9,862 nucleotides of DNA from JBHHZI01 sp046757965 (GTDB lineage: Bacteria > Acidobacteriota > Polarisedimenticolia > SMYD01): positions 1 through 9,862 of the forward strand of contig JBHHZI010000122.1 in assembly GCA_046757965.1 (NCBI GenBank). The letters are read 5' to 3'. Positions 1 to 7,325 of this stretch are shown here, piece after piece. Both the position numbers and the translations under genes were made by a program. The notes beneath the pieces are model-generated. The model was not told the origin of the DNA. It saw only the letters and a program-made list of their open reading frames with translations, and made no database searches. Each line of letters opens with the position of its first letter. Position 1 is the first letter of the stretch.

Positions 1-107
1 GCCATCCGCGCTTCCCGCGACTGAGCGGGCTCCCGGCCCGCGCCGGCAAGCCCGGGGCCGCGCCGGGCGCCGGCGACTTCCCGACACCGCGTCTTCGAGG
101 CACCGTC
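1..107. other. Left edge: possible end of a plus-strand gene, then GC-rich stem-loops
   Basis: Frame 1 of the plus strand reads seven codons and then a TGA at 22-24, which could be the tail of a gene entering from the left; this is too short to identify. Directly after it, GCGGGC (25-30) and GCCCGC (36-41) form a perfect 6-bp stem with a 5-base loop, and more GC-rich complementary blocks follow up to about 86. The hairpin lies between that possible gene end and the 3' end of the minus-strand hydrolase gene, so it could end transcription from either side. No T-run follows on either strand, so it is not a canonical intrinsic terminator. Confidence 0.25.
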
Positions 108-707
108 TCAGACGATCTGTCCCTCGCGCAGCAGGCGGTTCATGGCCCGGAACCGGTCATCGTCCTTGGTGCGTGCCCATTCGAAGGCCACCGATTCATG
201 ATTGGTGATCTGCGCACCGGCCTGCTGCAGGCGCTGCAACGCCCAGTGCCGATACTCCTCGCCGCGGCCGCTGACACATTCCCAGCACAGGTGAACCTGG
301 CAACCGGCGGTGAGCAGTTCGAGAGCGGTCTGGGCCACGCAGACATGCGCCTCGATCCCCGCGATGACCACCTGGCGATCGGGCGCGGGGAGGCCGGGAC
401 GCAACGCGGCCAGCCGGGCCTCGAACCGCTCATCGCCGCAGCAGCCGAAGCTCACCTTGGTCAGGAGATCGGTCGCACCGGTGTGTGCGTCGAACACCGC
501 GCGAACCTCCGGGTGGGTGGTCCCCAGCCCTTCCGGGTACTGCTCGGTGAGCAGCACGGGCACCGCGAACAGGTCCGCCAGCTTCAGCAGACGGACGGTG
601 GCGGCGACCACTCTCTCCCATCGGTGGGCCATGGTCAGGAGCTTGCCCTGCAGATCGATGACCACCACGATGCTGCGGTCGCGGTCGAGAAGACGTGTCT
701 GACTCAT
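108..707 (-). CDS. Isochorismatase-fold cysteine hydrolase (ISOC1/ISOC2-like)
   Basis: A 199-residue protein of the isochorismatase-like superfamily, whose members hydrolyse small amides or vinyl ethers through a covalent cysteine intermediate in the cytoplasm. The triad is visible: Asp18 in VVVIDLQGKL, Lys84 in LTKVSFGC, and nucleophile Cys123 in IAGIEAHVCV, which also holds the Ile-Glu pair that usually forms the cis-peptide. The TEQYPEGLGTTHPEV stretch (54-68) and the length match the stand-alone ISOC-type branch, not siderophore isochorismatases with a carrier domain. The frame stays open far upstream, but the start at 707 is chosen because its ATG overlaps the TGA of the HD-domain gene (ATGA). 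The protein fold then begins within 15 residues. Translational coupling with the upstream HD hydrolase is likely. The substrate cannot be told from sequence. The family call is firm; the exact reaction is unknown. Confidence 0.93.
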   Translation of the reverse strand: MSQTRLLDRDRSIVVVIDLQGKLLTMAHRWERVVAATVRLLKLADLFAVPVLLTEQYPEGLGTTHPEVRAVFDAHTGATDLLTKVSFGCCGDERFEARLAALRPGLPAPDRQVVIAGIEAHVCVAQTALELLTAGCQVHLCWECVSGRGEEYRHWALQRLQQAGAQITNHESVAFEWARTKDDDRFRAMNRLLREGQIV

Positions 708-1270
708 GCGGTGCCCTCGATCCCGAACTCGGCGGCACGCGGTTGCAAGGTCTCGATGATGAAGCGGATGTGTTCGGTCAGATCGACGCCCAGCAGCTCC
801 GCCCCTGCCGTGACCTCGCTGCGCTCCACCTTGGCGGCAAACGAGCGGGTCTTGAGCTTCTTCTTCACACTCTTCGGTGTCAGCGTCGCCACACCCGCCG
901 GCCGCACGAGGCAGCACGCCACGATGAACCCGGTCAGCTCGTCGCAGGCCAGCAGCGCCCGGTCCAGGACCGTCTCGTACGGCACGTTCCAGCCGGTGTG
1001 GTGAGCCGAGACGGCATGGGCGATCTCCTCCTCGCCTCTCTCGGTCAACCAGGCGACGATGCGGCGCGGATGCTCCTCGGGCCATTGCTCGTAGTCGGCG
1101 TCATGCAGCATGCCGGCGAGGCCCCAGCGCTCGACGTCTTGCTCTCCGTCGCCATAGCGGTGCGCCGCCGCGCGCATCACCAGCTCCACCGCCCGGGCAT
1201 GCTTGCGCAGCGCCTCGGTGAGCGTCCACTCGCAGAGATGCTTCCAGGCCTCGTCTCGGGACAGTGCCAT
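704..1270 (-). CDS. HDIG-type HD-domain metal hydrolase
   Basis: A 188-residue HD-superfamily protein, expected to be a metal-dependent phosphohydrolase in the cytoplasm. Metal ligands can be placed: His24, the His56-Asp57 pair in GLAGMLHDADYE, His90/His91 in AVSAHHTG, and Asp110 in LACDELTGFIVA. The later segment with VRP and KSVKKKLK (about 122-140) is typical of a widespread small HDIG-domain family of about 185 residues with no firmly assigned substrate. The frame remains open upstream to 1456. The ATG at 1270 is preferred because a GAGGAG Shine-Dalgarno sits 6 bases in front of it, homology begins right there, and the upstream extension is low-complexity. It is the first gene of a two-gene unit with the isochorismatase-fold hydrolase. 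The pairing hints at a common degradation or metabolite-repair job, but this is inference. Confidence 0.9.
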   Translation of the reverse strand: MALSRDEAWKHLCEWTLTEALRKHARAVELVMRAAAHRYGDGEQDVERWGLAGMLHDADYEQWPEEHPRRIVAWLTERGEEEIAHAVSAHHTGWNVPYETVLDRALLACDELTGFIVACCLVRPAGVATLTPKSVKKKLKTRSFAAKVERSEVTAGAELLGVDLTEHIRFIIETLQPRAAEFGIEGTA

Positions 1271-1579
1271 GCGTGTCTCCTCGATGCCGCTCGCGCTCCG
1301 ACGCCGGGCCACGGCCCGGGCCACGCGCTTCGTGTTCCCGATGTCGACAGAGCCGGTCCGATCCTCGCCGGCGCCGGGAATCGCCACGGGCCGGTGCGCC
1401 GACACTCCCTCGCCCGGTTGCTGCTCCGGGGAGGATACGGACTCCCCGGCAGTCAATCAACCGGGGAGCCTCTCACCGGGTGCGGTGATCGGCGCCGGCG
1501 CCGCGGTCGGGTTCAGCGTCGTGACCCGGGCCCCGCTGGCCTCACCGTCACGGCCCTGACCCGGTGTTAGACTGCCGCC
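1271..1579. promoter_or_regulatory. Divergent intergenic region between HD hydrolase and ABC exporter operons
   Basis: About 309 bases with no convincing gene; both strands have open frames only because of high GC. It must hold the promoters for the minus-strand HD/isochorismatase pair and the plus-strand exporter operon. Next to the exporter gene, TAGACT (1568-1573) is a -10-like hexamer. The predicted transcription start would fall on or beside the ATG at 1580, so the ATPase mRNA could be leaderless, in keeping with the lack of a Shine-Dalgarno before that ATG. The matching -35 (around 1545-1550, CCGTCA) is poor. The middle of the region carries the alternating inverted repeats listed separately. 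Confidence 0.4.
1426..1468. repeat. Three alternating copies of an 8-bp inverted element
   Basis: CCGGGGAG (1426-1433), its exact reverse complement CTCCCCGG (1442-1449), and CCGGGGAG again (1461-1468). The middle copy can pair with either neighbour, giving two mutually exclusive perfect 8-bp stems with loops of 8 and 11 bases. No T-run follows on either strand. It lies about 110 bases upstream of the exporter ATG and about 155 bases upstream of the HD-gene ATG. It could be an operator array for a dimeric regulator, a leader RNA switch for the minus-strand operon, or GC-rich coincidence. Confidence 0.5.
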
Positions 1580-2347
1580 ATGGAACTCGCCGTGAAGACC
1601 CGCGGTCTGAGGCGCCGCTTCGGCGATCTCGTCGCGGTTGACGGCATCGACCTCGCCGTTCCCCGCGGCACGTTCTACGGTTTTCTCGGACCCAACGGCG
1701 CCGGCAAGTCCACCACCATCAAGTGCCTGACCGGGTTGCTGCCGCCGTCTTCCGGGACCATGTCCCTGCTCGGCATGGACCCGGGGCGCGAGCCCGTCGC
1801 CGTCAAGCGCGTGGTCGGTGTCATGCCCGAGGACCTGGCGCTCTTCGACCGTCTCTCCGGGCTCGAGACCCTCTCGTTCGTCGGTCAGGTGCACGGCCTG
1901 GACCGCCGGACCGTGACCGCTCGCGCGGAGGAGCTGCTGGATCTCATGGACCTGCGGGATGCAGCGCGTTCCCTGGTGATCGATTACTCCCACGGCATGC
2001 GCAAGAAGCTGGCGCTGGCATCGGCCCTCCTGCCCGCCCCCCGGTTGCTCTTTCTCGACGAGCCGTTCGAGGGCATCGACGCCGTCGCCGGGCGACAGAT
2101 CAAGGATCTGCTGACCTCCTACGTGACCCAGGGCGGCACGGTCTTTCTCACCTCGCACATCCTGGAGATCGTCGAGCGGCTGTCGCGCCACATCGGCGTC
2201 ATCTACCAGGGCAAGCTGGTGGCCCAGGGCACCGTCGAGCACCTGCGTTCCAGCTCGGGCGAGTCGAAGACGCTCGAGGAGGTGTTCATGGGGCTGGTCG
2301 GCGCCGGCGACGCCGACTCGCCGACTCTCGGCTGGCTGGCCGGATGA
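1580..2347 (+). CDS. ABC transporter ATP-binding protein (ABC-2 exporter type)
   Basis: A 255-residue ATPase that should power the membrane protein encoded next. Walker A is GPNGAGKST (37-45). The Q-loop region reads VGVMPED (79-85), with Met-Pro-Glu where many relatives have a glutamine. The signature is the degenerate YSHGMRKK (136-143). Walker B is LLFLDEP (156-162) with catalytic Glu161, followed by the D-loop area EGID (164-167) and the switch His193 in LTSH. Degenerate signatures of this kind are common in ABC-2 exporter ATPases of the CcmA/drug-export type. The ATG at 1580 has no clear Shine-Dalgarno but has a -10-like box just upstream. The TGA overlaps the permease ATG by four bases, so the two are one operon. 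The exported substrate is unknown. Confidence 0.93.
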   Translation: MELAVKTRGLRRRFGDLVAVDGIDLAVPRGTFYGFLGPNGAGKSTTIKCLTGLLPPSSGTMSLLGMDPGREPVAVKRVVGVMPEDLALFDRLSGLETLSFVGQVHGLDRRTVTARAEELLDLMDLRDAARSLVIDYSHGMRKKLALASALLPAPRLLFLDEPFEGIDAVAGRQIKDLLTSYVTQGGTVFLTSHILEIVERLSRHIGVIYQGKLVAQGTVEHLRSSSGESKTLEEVFMGLVGAGDADSPTLGWLAG

Positions 2348-4041
2348 TCCGCTTCATGGCCGCATTCGTGTGGCTGCGCTGGCGGCTGCTGGTCAACAGC
2401 TTGCGCCGCAGCGAGGACACCGCCTCCCGGATGATCCGTCTCGGCGAGATCGGCGTCACCCTCGTGCTGGCGGTGGTGTTCCTTCCCATCGCCCTCGGCG
2501 TGGGCGCCCTCGCCTTCGTCGGCGGCCGTTCGCTGGCCGCCGGGGACGCTCCGCCCGACGTCATCCTGACCAGCGTGCGACTGAGCCTGGCGATCCTGAC
2601 CGCGGTGGTGGTGCTGGCGCCATTGCTCCGCTCCCTGCACGGGGCGACCACCGGCCGGGCACGCTTCCTCCTCCTGCCGATCGCCCGGCGGACCCTGCAT
2701 GCCTGCGAGGTGGCGGCCAGCCTGGGCGACCCGTGGCTTCTGGTGATCGTGCCCGCCGTGATCCTGCTGCCACTGGGCATGGCGGTGGGAGGCGCGCTGC
2801 TCGGCGCCGTCGTGGTGGGCGTCGCCGGCTGCGGCGTGGTGGCGATCCTGGCGACCCTCAGTGCGCTGGCCGCGTTCTGCACCCATCTGCTGTTTCGCAA
2901 TCGCCGGCGGGCCGAGGTGGTCTCCGCCATCCTCGTGGTCCTCGTCATGGGGATCAGCCTGCTGCCGGCACTCCTCGACGACGACGCGGCCGCCGCGCGG
3001 GACCGTCCGGCGCCGACGGTCGCCGTGCCCCACACCCTGGAGACCGTGGCACGCGGGCTGACCTGGGTGATCCCCTCGGAGCTTTACGGCCGGGTCCTGA
3101 GGCAGACGGCGAGGGGCCGCCTCGCGTCGAGCCTGGGCGGCGTGGCCGCCGGGGCCGGCGTGGGCTTCGTCCTCTTTCTCACCTCGTCGCGGATCTTCGG
3201 CCGCGTCCTCGCCGTGCCCCACACCTCGTCATCCCGGCGGCATGACAGTCGCCGCCTGCGCGTGCGGGCGGACCGCCTGCCCGGTCTGTCGGCGCCGGTG
3301 TCGGCGGTGGCCTGGTCCACGGTCTGCACCGCCCTGCGCACCGCGCGGGTCAAGATGGACCTGGTGACCAACCCCGCGGCCCTCGCCCTCCTCTATCTCA
3401 TGCTGTCGCGTCGCTGGGAGGGGGTCGATCTGGCCGGACTCTCCCTCGGGCCGGCGGAGGCCGCCGTGATGCTGGCCGTGGTGCTGCCGTTGCTGGCGGT
3501 GGGACGGGTGACGCTCAACTGCTTCGCGGTGGACCGCGCCGGGCTGAGCCTGGAGTTCCTGGCGCCGCTGTCCGATCTCGACCTCATCCGCGGCAAGATG
3601 GCCGGGGGATCTCTTCTCGCCGGCGGCTCGTCTCTCATCTGCCTGCTGGTGGCGGCCGCGATGACGCGGACCGGGCCGTCGAGCCTCTGGCTCGTCGTCG
3701 CCCTCGGCGGCATCGCCGCGCATCTGCTCCTCGGGCCGCTGTTTGCCATCCTGTCGACCCTGCTGCCGCGCACCGCCGACCTCAGCGCCTTCGGCCGCCA
3801 GGGGAACCCCAGCTTCCTGGCCAACATGGCCGGCATGGTGCTCGTCTCGAGCCTGCTGTCTCCCACCGTGATCCTCGCCCTGGCCGGGAGGGCGCTGTTC
3901 GGCTCCCTGCTCGGCGGCGTCGTGTTGACCGCCGCCTGGGCCGGCGCCGCCGCGCTGCTGTCCATCCTGCTCACCCAGGTGGCGGCGGGCTTTCTGGGCA
4001 AGCGGCGCGAGCATCTCCTCCGCATCGCCCGGGGCCGCTAG
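2344..4041 (+). CDS. ABC exporter membrane permease, large polytopic
   Basis: A 565-residue integral membrane protein, the likely partner of the ATPase directly upstream. I count about 10 to 12 hydrophobic stretches: around residues 36-60, 73-96, 129-184 (two or more spans), 192-214, 262-286, 372-396, 421-440, 448-474 and 493-553 (two spans). A soluble, arginine-rich section lies at about 287-345. The layout suggests two related halves of about six spans each, as in large single-chain ABC-2-like permeases. There is no nucleotide-binding domain and no clear signal peptide. The start at 2344 (ATGA overlap with the ATPase stop) gives a short cytoplasmic N-terminus; an internal Met five codons in is possible. 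The substrate is not deducible. I recognise the architecture, not a named subfamily. Confidence 0.85.
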   Translation: MIRFMAAFVWLRWRLLVNSLRRSEDTASRMIRLGEIGVTLVLAVVFLPIALGVGALAFVGGRSLAAGDAPPDVILTSVRLSLAILTAVVVLAPLLRSLHGATTGRARFLLLPIARRTLHACEVAASLGDPWLLVIVPAVILLPLGMAVGGALLGAVVVGVAGCGVVAILATLSALAAFCTHLLFRNRRRAEVVSAILVVLVMGISLLPALLDDDAAAARDRPAPTVAVPHTLETVARGLTWVIPSELYGRVLRQTARGRLASSLGGVAAGAGVGFVLFLTSSRIFGRVLAVPHTSSSRRHDSRRLRVRADRLPGLSAPVSAVAWSTVCTALRTARVKMDLVTNPAALALLYLMLSRRWEGVDLAGLSLGPAEAAVMLAVVLPLLAVGRVTLNCFAVDRAGLSLEFLAPLSDLDLIRGKMAGGSLLAGGSSLICLLVAAAMTRTGPSSLWLVVALGGIAAHLLLGPLFAILSTLLPRTADLSAFGRQGNPSFLANMAGMVLVSSLLSPTVILALAGRALFGSLLGGVVLTAAWAGAAALLSILLTQVAAGFLGKRREHLLRIARGR

Positions 4042-4067
4042 CCGAAAACGACACGCGCCTGGGTGAC

Positions 4068-4099
4068 ATGACCCTGCCGCGTGCGTTGCGGTGGGTCAT
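4068..4099 (+). terminator. Stem-loop after the exporter operon
   Basis: ATGACCC (4068-4074) pairs perfectly with GGGTCAT (4093-4099). Inside it, CCGC (4077-4080) pairs with GCGG (4088-4091) around a 7-base loop. It starts 27 bases after the permease stop and lies in the gap before the radical SAM gene. There is no T-run, so it may act as a processing or Rho-assisted end, or as an operator upstream of the next gene. Confidence 0.35.
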
Positions 4100-4149
4100 A
4101 CGACGCGCTGCCGGCGATCGGTCCGGTTCTGTCACGGAAACTGCGCCGC

Positions 4150-4217
4150 TTGACGACGACTCCCAGGAGCAAGTGGGCTACAGTCCCGCTGTCTCGCCGA
4201 CACCGGCGAACCGGGAG
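4150..4217 (+). promoter_or_regulatory. Putative promoter and ribosome binding site of the radical SAM gene
   Basis: TACAGT (4179-4184) is a reasonable -10 box. TTGACG (4150-4155) is a good -35 but lies 23 bases away, too far for a standard pair, so the -35 is uncertain. A GGGAG (4213-4217) four bases before the ATG at 4222 is the Shine-Dalgarno that decides the start, although its spacing is short. Confidence 0.35.
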
Positions 4218-4221
4218 CGCC

Positions 4222-5910
4222 ATGCCACAGAGTCCAGCCGTTTCTCACACCGGGCGGGATGTACATCCCGTCCATCCACTCGGAAGCCGTGCCCGTGTCC
4301 TGCTGACCAGCGTGTTCGGTCCGTTTGCCCAGGACGACGATTACGGCAGCCGGTTGCTCAACCCGATGGAGCTGTACCACAACCAGGTGACGCGGGTGCA
4401 GCACGCCTTCTCGTTGCGGATGTTTCATCGCTCGTGGGGCATCATGCTGATCCAGGCCAACATCTCCGCCCCGTGCACACTGCTCGACTTTCCGACGCTG
4501 GACCGCTTCATCGAGGAGATCACGCGCCGGCCGTATGACATCGTCGGCATCACATCGATCATGCAGAACGTGGCGAAGGTCGAGACGATGTGCGCGCTGA
4601 TCCGCAAGCACCTGCCGGACGCGACGATCCTCGTGGGTGGACACGTGGCCAACGTGCCGGGCCTGGCCGACCGCGCCGACGTCGACCATGTCGTGCGCGG
4701 CGAGGGCGTGCGGTGGATGCAGCGGTTTCTCGACGAGGATCCGACACGTCCCATCCGCCACCCGGCCATCCTCTCGGGTCTCGGCGCCCGCAGCATGGGG
4801 ATGCCCCTGCGCAGCCGGCCTGGAGACACGGCCGCCACGCTGATCCCCTCGGTGGGATGCCCCATGGGGTGCAACTTCTGCTCGACCTCGGCCATGTTCG
4901 GCGGCAAGGGCAAGTTCATCCATTTCTTCGAGACCGGCGACGAGCTCTTCAAGGTGATGTGTGACCTCGAAGAGAGCATGAAGGTGCAGTCGTTCTTCGT
5001 GATGGACGAGAATTTCCTGCTCCACCGGGCCCGGGCGCTGCGTCTGCTGGAGCTCATGGTCGAGCACGGCAAGTCCTGGTCGCTGTACCTGTTCACGTCG
5101 GCCAACGTCCTGCGCAAGTACGACATCGAGCAGCTCGTCGAGCTGGGTGTGTCGTGGGTCTGGCTGGGACTCGAGGGCGAGGAGACCCGTTACGCGAAGC
5201 TGGCGGGCATCGACACGCGGGATCTCGTGCGCACGCTCCAGTCACACGGTATTCGCGTCCTGGGTTCCAGCATCATCGGCCTCGAGCACCACACACCGGA
5301 GAACATCGACGCGGTCATCGACCACGCCGTCAGTCACGACACCGAGTTCCACCAGTTCATGCTCTACATGCCGATCCCGGGGACGCCGCTGCATCGGGAA
5401 CACGTGGCCAACGGCACCATGCTCGACACCAGGGAGTTCCCCGAGGCGGACTACCACGGGCAGCACCGCTTCAATTTCCGGCATCCCCATATCACCGGCG
5501 GGCAGGAGGAGGAGTTCCTTCTCAGAGCCTTCGAGCGGGACTTCGTGGTCAACGGGCCGAGCATCCTGCGCGTCGCCCGCACGCTTCTGCGCGGCTACCG
5601 GCGCTACAAGAATCACCCTGACGCACGCATCCGGGCCCGGTTCCTGCGCGAGGCGCGAGAACTGCCGAGTTCATACGCCGGCGCTCTCTGGGCGTCGGCC
5701 CGCTGGTTCCGTTCCGACCCGGGAATGGCGACCCGGATCCGGGCGCTCCTTGACGAGATACACCGCGAGTTCGGCCTCCGGTCACGCCTCGCCGCCATGA
5801 CCGTGGGGCGGGTCCTGCGCCACACACTGGCGCGCGAGGCCCGCCGCCTGCAGCGGGGGTGGACCTACGAGCCCCCCATGTTCTGCGAGAGCACCGGCTC
5901 GACCGACTGA
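4222..5910 (+). CDS. B12-binding-domain-type radical SAM protein, substrate unknown
   Basis: A 562-residue radical SAM enzyme. The [4Fe-4S]-binding motif is CPMGCNFC, with Cys213, Cys217 and Cys220 (CxxxCxxC). The N-terminal 25-185 region resembles the Rossmann-like cobalamin-binding domain of this class, including ILVGGH (136-141) and RGEGVRW, with no DxHxxG motif, as is usual in radical SAM-B12 proteins. The barrel follows with FFVMDENF and LGLEGEE. A helical, arginine-rich C-terminus (about 440-562) follows, without a recognisable extra domain. This pattern belongs to a widespread but, to my knowledge, uncharacterised group; relatives include methyltransferases, hopanoid enzymes and BchE-type cyclases. 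The start at 4222 has a Shine-Dalgarno, and the longer frame from 4081 runs through the promoter. The gene stands alone: exporter upstream in the same direction but 180 bases away, DUF188 gene convergent downstream. Oxygen-sensitive activity is expected. Confidence 0.9.
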   Translation: MPQSPAVSHTGRDVHPVHPLGSRARVLLTSVFGPFAQDDDYGSRLLNPMELYHNQVTRVQHAFSLRMFHRSWGIMLIQANISAPCTLLDFPTLDRFIEEITRRPYDIVGITSIMQNVAKVETMCALIRKHLPDATILVGGHVANVPGLADRADVDHVVRGEGVRWMQRFLDEDPTRPIRHPAILSGLGARSMGMPLRSRPGDTAATLIPSVGCPMGCNFCSTSAMFGGKGKFIHFFETGDELFKVMCDLEESMKVQSFFVMDENFLLHRARALRLLELMVEHGKSWSLYLFTSANVLRKYDIEQLVELGVSWVWLGLEGEETRYAKLAGIDTRDLVRTLQSHGIRVLGSSIIGLEHHTPENIDAVIDHAVSHDTEFHQFMLYMPIPGTPLHREHVANGTMLDTREFPEADYHGQHRFNFRHPHITGGQEEEFLLRAFERDFVVNGPSILRVARTLLRGYRRYKNHPDARIRARFLREARELPSSYAGALWASARWFRSDPGMATRIRALLDEIHREFGLRSRLAAMTVGRVLRHTLAREARRLQRGWTYEPPMFCESTGSTD

Positions 5911-5916
5911 TCGCAG

Positions 5917-5937
5917 GCCGTTCGTCCGCGTCACGGC
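5917..5937. terminator. Weak hairpin between convergent genes
   Basis: GCCGT (5917-5921) and ACGGC (5933-5937) form a 5-bp stem with an 11-base loop in the 39-base gap between the radical SAM stop and the stop of the convergent DUF188 gene. It has no T-run. The position suits a shared transcription end, but the stem is weak. Confidence 0.15.
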
Positions 5938-5949
5938 GTCGATGGAGGC

Positions 5950-6450
5950 CTAACCGTTCCTGCGAATCGTCCGGATGGTCTCGTCGAGACGCTCGAGGAA
6001 GCGTGAGCGATCCTTCCTGCTGAAGGGCGCGGGTCCGCCGGTCACCGTCCCGAGATCGCGAAGCTGCGACATCAGCTCCCGGCTCGCCAGCGCCTCACCG
6101 ATGTTGTCCTCGTCGAAGGCCCGGCCGGCATGGCCGAGGACGTGAGCTCCCCTGGCCAGACACCGGGAGGCCAGCGGGATATCGGCCGAGACCACGATGT
6201 CGTTCTTCGCGACCCGCTCCACGATCCAGTCATCGGCCGCGTCGAACCGGTCCCCGACCACGACCATCTCGATCTCGTCCCGGTCGGGACGTCGCATCCA
6301 CCTGTTGGCCACCACCTTCACCCGAAGGTCGTGACGCCTTGCCACCCGGTAGACCTCCTCCTTGACCGGACAGCCGTCGGCGTCGATGAAGATCGTCGGT
6401 GTGGCGACATCTGTGCCATCGGACGTCAAGATGTCATCAGCCAGGGACAC
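5950..6450 (-). CDS. yaiI: YaiI/YqxD family protein (DUF188)
   Basis: A conserved cytoplasmic protein of the YaiI/YqxD family, predicted to have a PIN/NYN-like fold. No activity is established that I can name. The family signature begins with IFIDADGCPVKEEVY (20-34): Asp23, Asp25 and the Cys27-Pro-Val-Lys block. It continues with VVANRW (46-51), DIVVSADIPLA and a GRAFDEDNI segment, ending in an FLERLDE helix, all in family order. The frame is open to 6741 but has no ATG near the fold. GTG at 6450, with a G-rich stretch just ahead of it, gives 166 residues, close to the usual length of about 150. A TTG at 6429 is the alternative. The gene converges on the radical SAM gene, with only 39 bases between stops. 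The family is certain; the start is not. Confidence 0.88.
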   Translation of the reverse strand: MSLADDILTSDGTDVATPTIFIDADGCPVKEEVYRVARRHDLRVKVVANRWMRRPDRDEIEMVVVGDRFDAADDWIVERVAKNDIVVSADIPLASRCLARGAHVLGHAGRAFDEDNIGEALASRELMSQLRDLGTVTGGPAPFSRKDRSRFLERLDETIRTIRRNG

Positions 6451-6842
6451 CCCCCGGCCGAGAGGGTCCGGCCACCTTGTCCGACGCGTCGGTCCGGCCG
6501 ACGCCGGCGCGAGTGGTCCCCGCCGCCAGGCCGGATCAAGGAGACCATCGAACTCAACGATCGCCGCGGCGCGACACATTCCTGGTCGACGGATGGGAGC
6601 GGGCCGACCGGCGAATCCGGGTCGATGCCTCGTCGCCGGTGGCCGCCGAGGAGCCCTCGTCGCCGAGCACTTCCACATCTCCGGCATCGGAATGACGACC
6701 GACTCGCACCGACCCATGCCGCAGATCGGCTGACCCTGCACGCCGCCCGGGATCGCTTCGGTTATCGAACCTACGAGGACGGATCGCGTGTTGAGTAGAT
6801 CGCGCTACCATCGTACTGTCCCCCATCGTTGTGCGTGAAGGA
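6451..6842. other. Gene-free stretch at the edge of the AbiE segment
   Basis: About 390 bases with no supported gene. Several long frames cross it, but they show no domain, no ribosome binding site and only proline/arginine-rich GC-driven composition. It must contain the DUF188 promoter (minus strand), which I cannot place. From about 6780 the composition becomes less GC-rich, so the left border of the accessory segment is probably between about 6740 and 6842. GATCGCG occurs twice (6782-6788 and 6798-6804). No copy of the tRNA-Thr 3' end was found here. Confidence 0.4.
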
Positions 6843-7325
6843 TCAGTAGAGCGTCTCGACGAAGTGGACTGACCGGCTGGCGCACGGATAGCCCAGGGGA
6901 TCCTTGTGTGGCCTGAGCTTGTTTGTCTTCCGCTTCCGTCGAAACTGCCTCATGCAATAGCTGCACTCGTAGACATACTCCGGACCGCGTGAGACGATGG
7001 AAGCGCCCGCGAGTCGCCCAGAACTGGCTCGTTTCGCGGTCCGAGTCACTGGCTGGTAGCTCCCAGGAGGTGACAGTTCGATCGCCCACCTGGGGACGAA
7101 TGGTTGCGACGTTGTTGTTGTGCCCTCGATTCGATCGACGCGGTAGCTGCGGTGTTCGCCTGTGTCCGAACGGTAGGCGTGCAGGACGATGTTGCCCGTG
7201 CGTGTTTCACGCAGGCTGTATGGCTCGATGCGTCGCACACTCCCTTGGTACTGGAGGTCTACGCAAAGATGGTTAGCGGCCGCGAAGCGGATCGCATGGA
7301 GAACTCGCGCGCCAAGCCCGCGCAC
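6843..7325 (-). CDS. WYL-type domain protein with C-terminal zinc-finger-like segment, third gene of AbiE cassette
   Basis: About 160 residues if started at GTG 7325. Residues 12-68 look like a WYL-type ligand-sensing domain: IRFAAANHL, then RRIEPYSLRETRTGN (31-45) and HRSYRVDRIEG (58-68), the R-x-x-x-P and D-R-I features of that fold. After a Ser/Arg-rich linker (about 87-115), the C-terminus has Cys121-x-x-Cys124, a basic RRKRK run, PHKD with His140, and Cys148. This suggests a single Zn site and nucleic-acid contact. No helix-turn-helix is present, unlike WYL repressors. The frame has no ATG. GTG 7325 gives a 67-base overlap with abiEii in the -1 frame, and the open frame extends to 7568 inside abiEii. 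It may therefore be the detached C-terminus of an AbiEii-WYL fusion (see findings). Its low-GC composition matches its neighbours. The domain call is fairly sure; the start and integrity are uncertain. Confidence 0.72.
   Translation of the reverse strand: MRGLGARVLHAIRFAAANHLCVDLQYQGSVRRIEPYSLRETRTGNIVLHAYRSDTGEHRSYRVDRIEGTTTTSQPFVPRWAIELSPPGSYQPVTRTAKRASSGRLAGASIVSRGPEYVYECSYCMRQFRRKRKTNKLRPHKDPLGYPCASRSVHFVETLY

Noticed and set aside
1723..2343. Upstream extension of the permease frame inside the ATPase gene
   Set aside because: It is the other-frame reading of a clear ABC ATPase; the ATGA-coupled start at 2344 is where the membrane protein begins.
6130..6798. Long plus-strand open frame opposite the DUF188 gene
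   Set aside because: It is antisense to a clear conserved gene, Arg/Pro/His-rich, with no motif and no ribosome binding site.
6765..6812. Resemblance to part of the tRNA-Thr gene (TCGAACC...GAGGAC), as a possible outer att site or tRNA fragment
   Set aside because: The match needs a 3-base insertion and then fails. No cloverleaf forms, and it does not include the 3' terminal 11-mer.
6791..6819. Plus-strand promoter TTGAGT-N17-TACTGT pointing antisense into the AbiE operon
   Set aside because: The -10 box matches only three consensus positions and no gene follows on that strand; chance is likely.
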